This document shows positions 5,586 to 6,100 of a stretch of DNA of 6,100 bases, piece by piece. The stretch covers positions 1 to 6,100 of the forward strand of contig CAIOSF010000283.1 of NCBI GenBank assembly GCA_903860855.1. Reading direction: 5' to 3'. A model generated the notes under the pieces. That model did no database searches. It saw nothing but the letters and a program-made list of their open reading frames with translations, and had not been told where the DNA came from. The position numbers and the translations under genes are program-made. The number at the start of each line of letters is the position of its first letter. The first letter of the stretch is position 1. Origin of the DNA: an uncultured Alphaproteobacteria bacterium. GTDB lineage: Bacteria; Pseudomonadota; Alphaproteobacteria; Rickettsiales; Midichloriaceae.

Positions 5586-6100
5586 ATGCAAATGAGAGTT
5601 ATACCAGACCCCAGATTAAATCTAATTTGCATTACTATCATAAGCTTTGCAATTTTTATGAGTTTTTTTTCTAAAGCATCAGCCCAAGATATGCCTGATG
5701 CACACAATGTAATCAGCTCCCAGAGCAGTGACCGGGTTCTACAAATTACTGGCATCTCACCCCAAGGCGAGGAACTTGAGCCGGATGCAGCAAAACAAAT
5801 CGTGGTTTATTTTAACAAGCAAGTGATTGGCATAGCTGATGATGTGAAAGATGCTCCTATCCAAATTACCCCGTCAATAGCCTGTAAGTGGCAATGGCTC
5901 AATGGTAATGCTATTGTATGCGATACGATAGAAATGAAACCAGCAACTCAATATCGGATTGTTATTCCGGCTAAAGCCAAATTTGGTAATGAATTACTAG
6001 AGGAAGAGTATCGACATGGCTTCACAACGAAAGCACCAAGGATTTTTGGTTATTTTCTTGAATGCCCTCGTAATGCCCAAATAGAAAAACTTAGAGAAAT
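5586..6100 (+). CDS. secreted alpha-2-macroglobulin-like protein, N-terminal part, cut by the window edge
   Basis: An open frame runs from ATG 5586 (or 5592, two codons later) past the end of the window. It begins with a textbook signal peptide: basic MQMRVIPDPR, a hydrophobic core over about residues 11-26 (LNLICITIISFAIFMS), and an SKASA cleavage site before QD. There is no lipobox, so the mature protein should be periplasmic. The next 120 residues read as Ig-like beta strands, such as VLQITGISPQGEELE, IVVYFNKQV, LNGNAIVC, MKPATQYRIVIPAKAKFGNE and RHGFTTKAPRI. This is like the N-terminal domain of bacterial alpha-2-macroglobulins, very large protease-trapping proteins. Any thioester motif and most of the protein lie outside. 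Another Big_5/SbsA-type Ig-domain protein is possible. It follows queF by about 74 bp and may be co-transcribed. The start lacks a good Shine-Dalgarno. Confidence 0.72.
   Translation, partial: MQMRVIPDPRLNLICITIISFAIFMSFFSKASAQDMPDAHNVISSQSSDRVLQITGISPQGEELEPDAAKQIVVYFNKQVIGIADDVKDAPIQITPSIACKWQWLNGNAIVCDTIEMKPATQYRIVIPAKAKFGNELLEEEYRHGFTTKAPRIFGYFLECPRNAQIEKLRE

Noticed and set aside
1..6100. CRISPR arrays, tRNA genes and insertion sequences.
   Set aside because: No regularly spaced direct repeats, no tRNA T-arm/acceptor pattern and no transposase or terminal inverted repeats were seen on either strand.

Overview
AT-rich bacterial DNA with few, well-spaced genes and at least one visibly decayed gene. 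This suggests a host-associated bacterium with a reducing genome. The QueF protein reads like the Rickettsia type, and the TrpR/YerC-like regulator and the secreted alpha-2-macroglobulin-like protein also occur in Alphaproteobacteria. My best guess is an alphaproteobacterial endosymbiont, probably Rickettsiales. This is inference from remembered family sequences, not a database search.

Layout. Positions 1-27 may hold the first nine codons of a gene running off the left edge. Positions 28-657 have no credible protein gene. They contain a sharply bounded GC-rich islet (about 191-370, hand-counted at about 55% GC against about 28% in 1-180) and a stretch with two hairpins (464-523) whose sequence recalls conserved 23S rRNA segments. 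A small TrpR/YerC-like repressor gene lies at 658-966 on the minus strand. It is divergent from a three-gene ABC importer on the plus strand: binding protein 1195-2175, permease 2216-3052, ATPase 3052-3753. The 228-bp divergent region carries a perfect 22-bp palindrome at 1122-1143, just upstream of a good -10 box for the transporter. The simplest reading is a self-contained ligand-sensing import module: the repressor senses an amino acid, probably tryptophan or a relative, and shuts off its importer.

Positions 3754-4650 carry no intact gene. They hold a minus-strand pseudogene (3847-4348) that kept its ribosome binding site and start codon but has one frameshift and one in-frame stop. A possible plus-strand gene tail (4490-4609) and an inverted repeat (4457-4486) follow.

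The right side carries queF (queuosine pathway, preQ0 to preQ1) and then, after about 74 bp, the N-terminal 170 or so residues of a secreted protein. The latter is probably a bacterial alpha-2-macroglobulin and is cut by the window edge.

The most interesting items are the repressor-palindrome-importer module, the GC-rich islet as a candidate structured RNA, and the rRNA-like stretch beside it. None can be settled from the sequence alone.
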